Program-made: the position numbers and the translations under genes
From: Triparma columacea
Taxonomy: Eukaryota > Sar > Bolidophyceae > Parmales > Triparmaceae
Direction of reading: 5' to 3'
NCBI GenBank assembly: GCA_030267965.1
Contig: BRYA01000058.1
Span: forward strand, 4,100-20,556
Length of the DNA: 16,457 nucleotides
Shown: positions 15,425 through 16,457 of the stretch, in pieces
Numbering within the stretch: position 1 is the stretch's first letter
Layout: each line of letters begins with the position of its first letter
The notes under the pieces: generated by a model
What the model saw: only the letters and a program-made list of their open reading frames with translations
What the model was told of the DNA's origin: nothing
Database searches by the model: none

Positions 15425-15750
15425 TTTTTGAACCCGAAAAGAAAGGCCGAAAAAAAAGAAGGGCTGGGAGACTGGAGATTGGAGACTTTGAGTGATTTGG
15501 GCATTATTTGCCAAGAAAACTACATTATAGCCTTTAGATACTCTTTACAACCGACCTAACTCTTCATAATACCAACAACAATACTACTACCTACACAATA
15601 TCCAAACGCATTGTATAAACAAATCAAATTAGGTCCCCAACAAAACTACATCGCCAATCACTAACTTTCAATCTCCTCCTCTCCATCTAAACATTCACGC
15701 CATACCTTAGCTCAAGCGCTATCAGTACTATCACTTTCATCCTCCCCGAG
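15425..15750. promoter_or_regulatory. Divergent promoter region of kinase-like and LRR genes
   Basis: 326 bases between divergent start codons. The left third contains A/T homopolymers and GAGACTGGAGATTGGAGACT, a short direct repeat. The right part is AT-rich with many ACA/ACT triplets. A TATAAA at 15614-15619 is 132 bases before the LRR ATG and could be a TATA box, but such hexamers are common by chance. No other gene is seen. Confidence 0.35.
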
Positions 15751-16446
15751 ATGCCCAGCTCAGCAGTGTACTCTGGCGTAGAGAGCTTCAGGGACAACGA
15801 TGAACTCACAGAGGTGACTTTTGCAGAGGGAGTGACGACGATTAGCGATTACGCCTTCTACGGATGCTCCTCCCTCGCAGCCATCACAATCCCGGACGGA
15901 GTGACAACAATTGGCATCAACGCCTTCTTCCTCTGCTCCTCCCTCGCAGCCATCACAATCCCGGACACAGTGACAACGATTGGTGAGCGCGCCTTCTTTG
16001 GATGCTCCTCCCTCACGGCCATCACAATCCCGGACGGAGTGACGTCGATTGGCATTTACACCTTCTACGAATGCTCCTCCCTCGCAGCCATCACAATCCC
16101 GGACTCAGTTTGGTACATTGGCCCTAGTGCCTTCAGTGGATGCTCTGCCCTGACAAGACTCAGTTTATCTCCTGCCGTCTCCGTCGCTTTCGGCTGCTTC
16201 CCGAACTGCACTGCCCTAATCTCTGCCGCTGCCGATCAAAATATGGCGACTGTCGAGGACCTCCTCCATTCTAGGTGGCACCGCATACGTGAACGCGTCA
16301 TTGTTCTGACCTGCCTCAAGACACTCTTTACTACCCAAAAAAAGAGGAAGCGACAGGACGGAGGTGAAGTGCAAACACTTGGGGTAACTGCGACACGCAA
16401 GAGGCTCCCGAAAGTTATGTGGAGAGTTATTCTGGAATTTCTTTAA
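15751..16446 (+). CDS. BspA-like leucine-rich repeat (LRR_5) protein
   Basis: A single exon of 231 residues, ATG at 15751, TAA at 16444-16446. Five 23-residue repeats (about residues 19-133) follow the BspA/TpLRR pattern L-x-x-I-T-I-P-D-x-V-x-x-I-G-x-x-A-F-x-x-C-S-S, which folds into a solenoid that usually binds proteins. No signal peptide or membrane segment is present, so it is probably intracellular. After the repeats comes a basic helical tail with S-R-W-H-R-I-R-E-R, L-T-C-L-K-T-L and K-K-R-K-R (a possible nuclear signal), ending W-R-V-I-L-E-F-L. I recall similar tails on stramenopile LRR_5 paralogues. The middle repeats are nearly identical in DNA, a sign of recent repeat turnover. The exact partner or role is unknown. 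Confidence 0.85.
   Translation: MPSSAVYSGVESFRDNDELTEVTFAEGVTTISDYAFYGCSSLAAITIPDGVTTIGINAFFLCSSLAAITIPDTVTTIGERAFFGCSSLTAITIPDGVTSIGIYTFYECSSLAAITIPDSVWYIGPSAFSGCSALTRLSLSPAVSVAFGCFPNCTALISAAADQNMATVEDLLHSRWHRIRERVIVLTCLKTLFTTQKKRKRQDGGEVQTLGVTATRKRLPKVMWRVILEFL
15805..16149 (+). repeat. 69-bp tandem repeats encoding the LRR units
   Basis: The equivalent CTCGCAGCCATCACAATCCC blocks start at 15874, 15943, 16012 (variant) and 16081, each exactly 69 bases apart, and a degenerate fifth starts at 16150. These are coding repeats of the LRR protein, not an independent element. Confidence 0.9.
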
Positions 16447-16457
16447 CTCTAAAATCA

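Noticed and set aside
1..16457. tRNA, rRNA or snRNA genes
   Set aside because: I looked for cloverleaf-like segments and conserved rRNA or snRNA boxes and found none I could support by eye.

Overview
This window looks like nuclear DNA from a eukaryotic microalga or protist. The evidence is GT-AG introns, almost all with GTGAG donors, a spliceosomal helicase, and genes packed tens to a few hundred bases apart on both strands. The gene set (BspA-type leucine-rich repeat protein, VTT-domain membrane protein, SLC35F transporter, a multi-membrane-span orphan) and the C-rich introns fit a marine stramenopile such as a bolidophyte or pelagophyte. That placement is an inference; no marker gene here proves it.

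Layout: (1) 45-364 (+), last exon of an ACMSD-like amidohydrolase. (2) 459-5170 (+), a complete seven-exon PRP16/DHX38 DEAH helicase whose exons join to 3420 nt in frame. (3) 5228-6361 (-), a two-exon TVP38/TMEM64-type membrane protein, convergent with PRP16. (4) 6601-8841 (+), a single-exon 746-residue membrane protein with a duplicated N-terminal module. (5) 8865-9190 (-), remains of a small gene that appears broken by one frameshift. (6) 9259-10985 (+), a five-exon SLC35F (DUF914) transporter. (7) 11040-15424 (-), a ten-exon kinase-fold protein, probably a pseudokinase, whose exons join to 2259 nt in frame. (8) 15751-16446 (+), a BspA-like leucine-rich repeat protein. The genes do not form a pathway; this is ordinary dense eukaryotic gene order.

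The most interesting signal lies in the introns. Five PRP16 introns share a 3' module that carries the acceptor, and the longer copies extend upstream into a common body. This resembles introner elements (transposon-like generators of introns). One of these introns is flanked by a 7-bp direct repeat, as intron birth by insertion would leave. The kinase-like gene has its own unrelated repeat in four of its introns. In one intron the repeat forms a tandem array with a period of about 285 bp, each full unit holding a splice-donor-like site. Other points are a 21-bp inverted repeat inside a coding region, an ordered 24-bp tandem repeat in a GC-rich intron, and near-pure poly-C tracts before several acceptors.

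All exon boundaries were derived by hand from splice consensus, reading-frame phase and remembered family conservation. No search or alignment was run.
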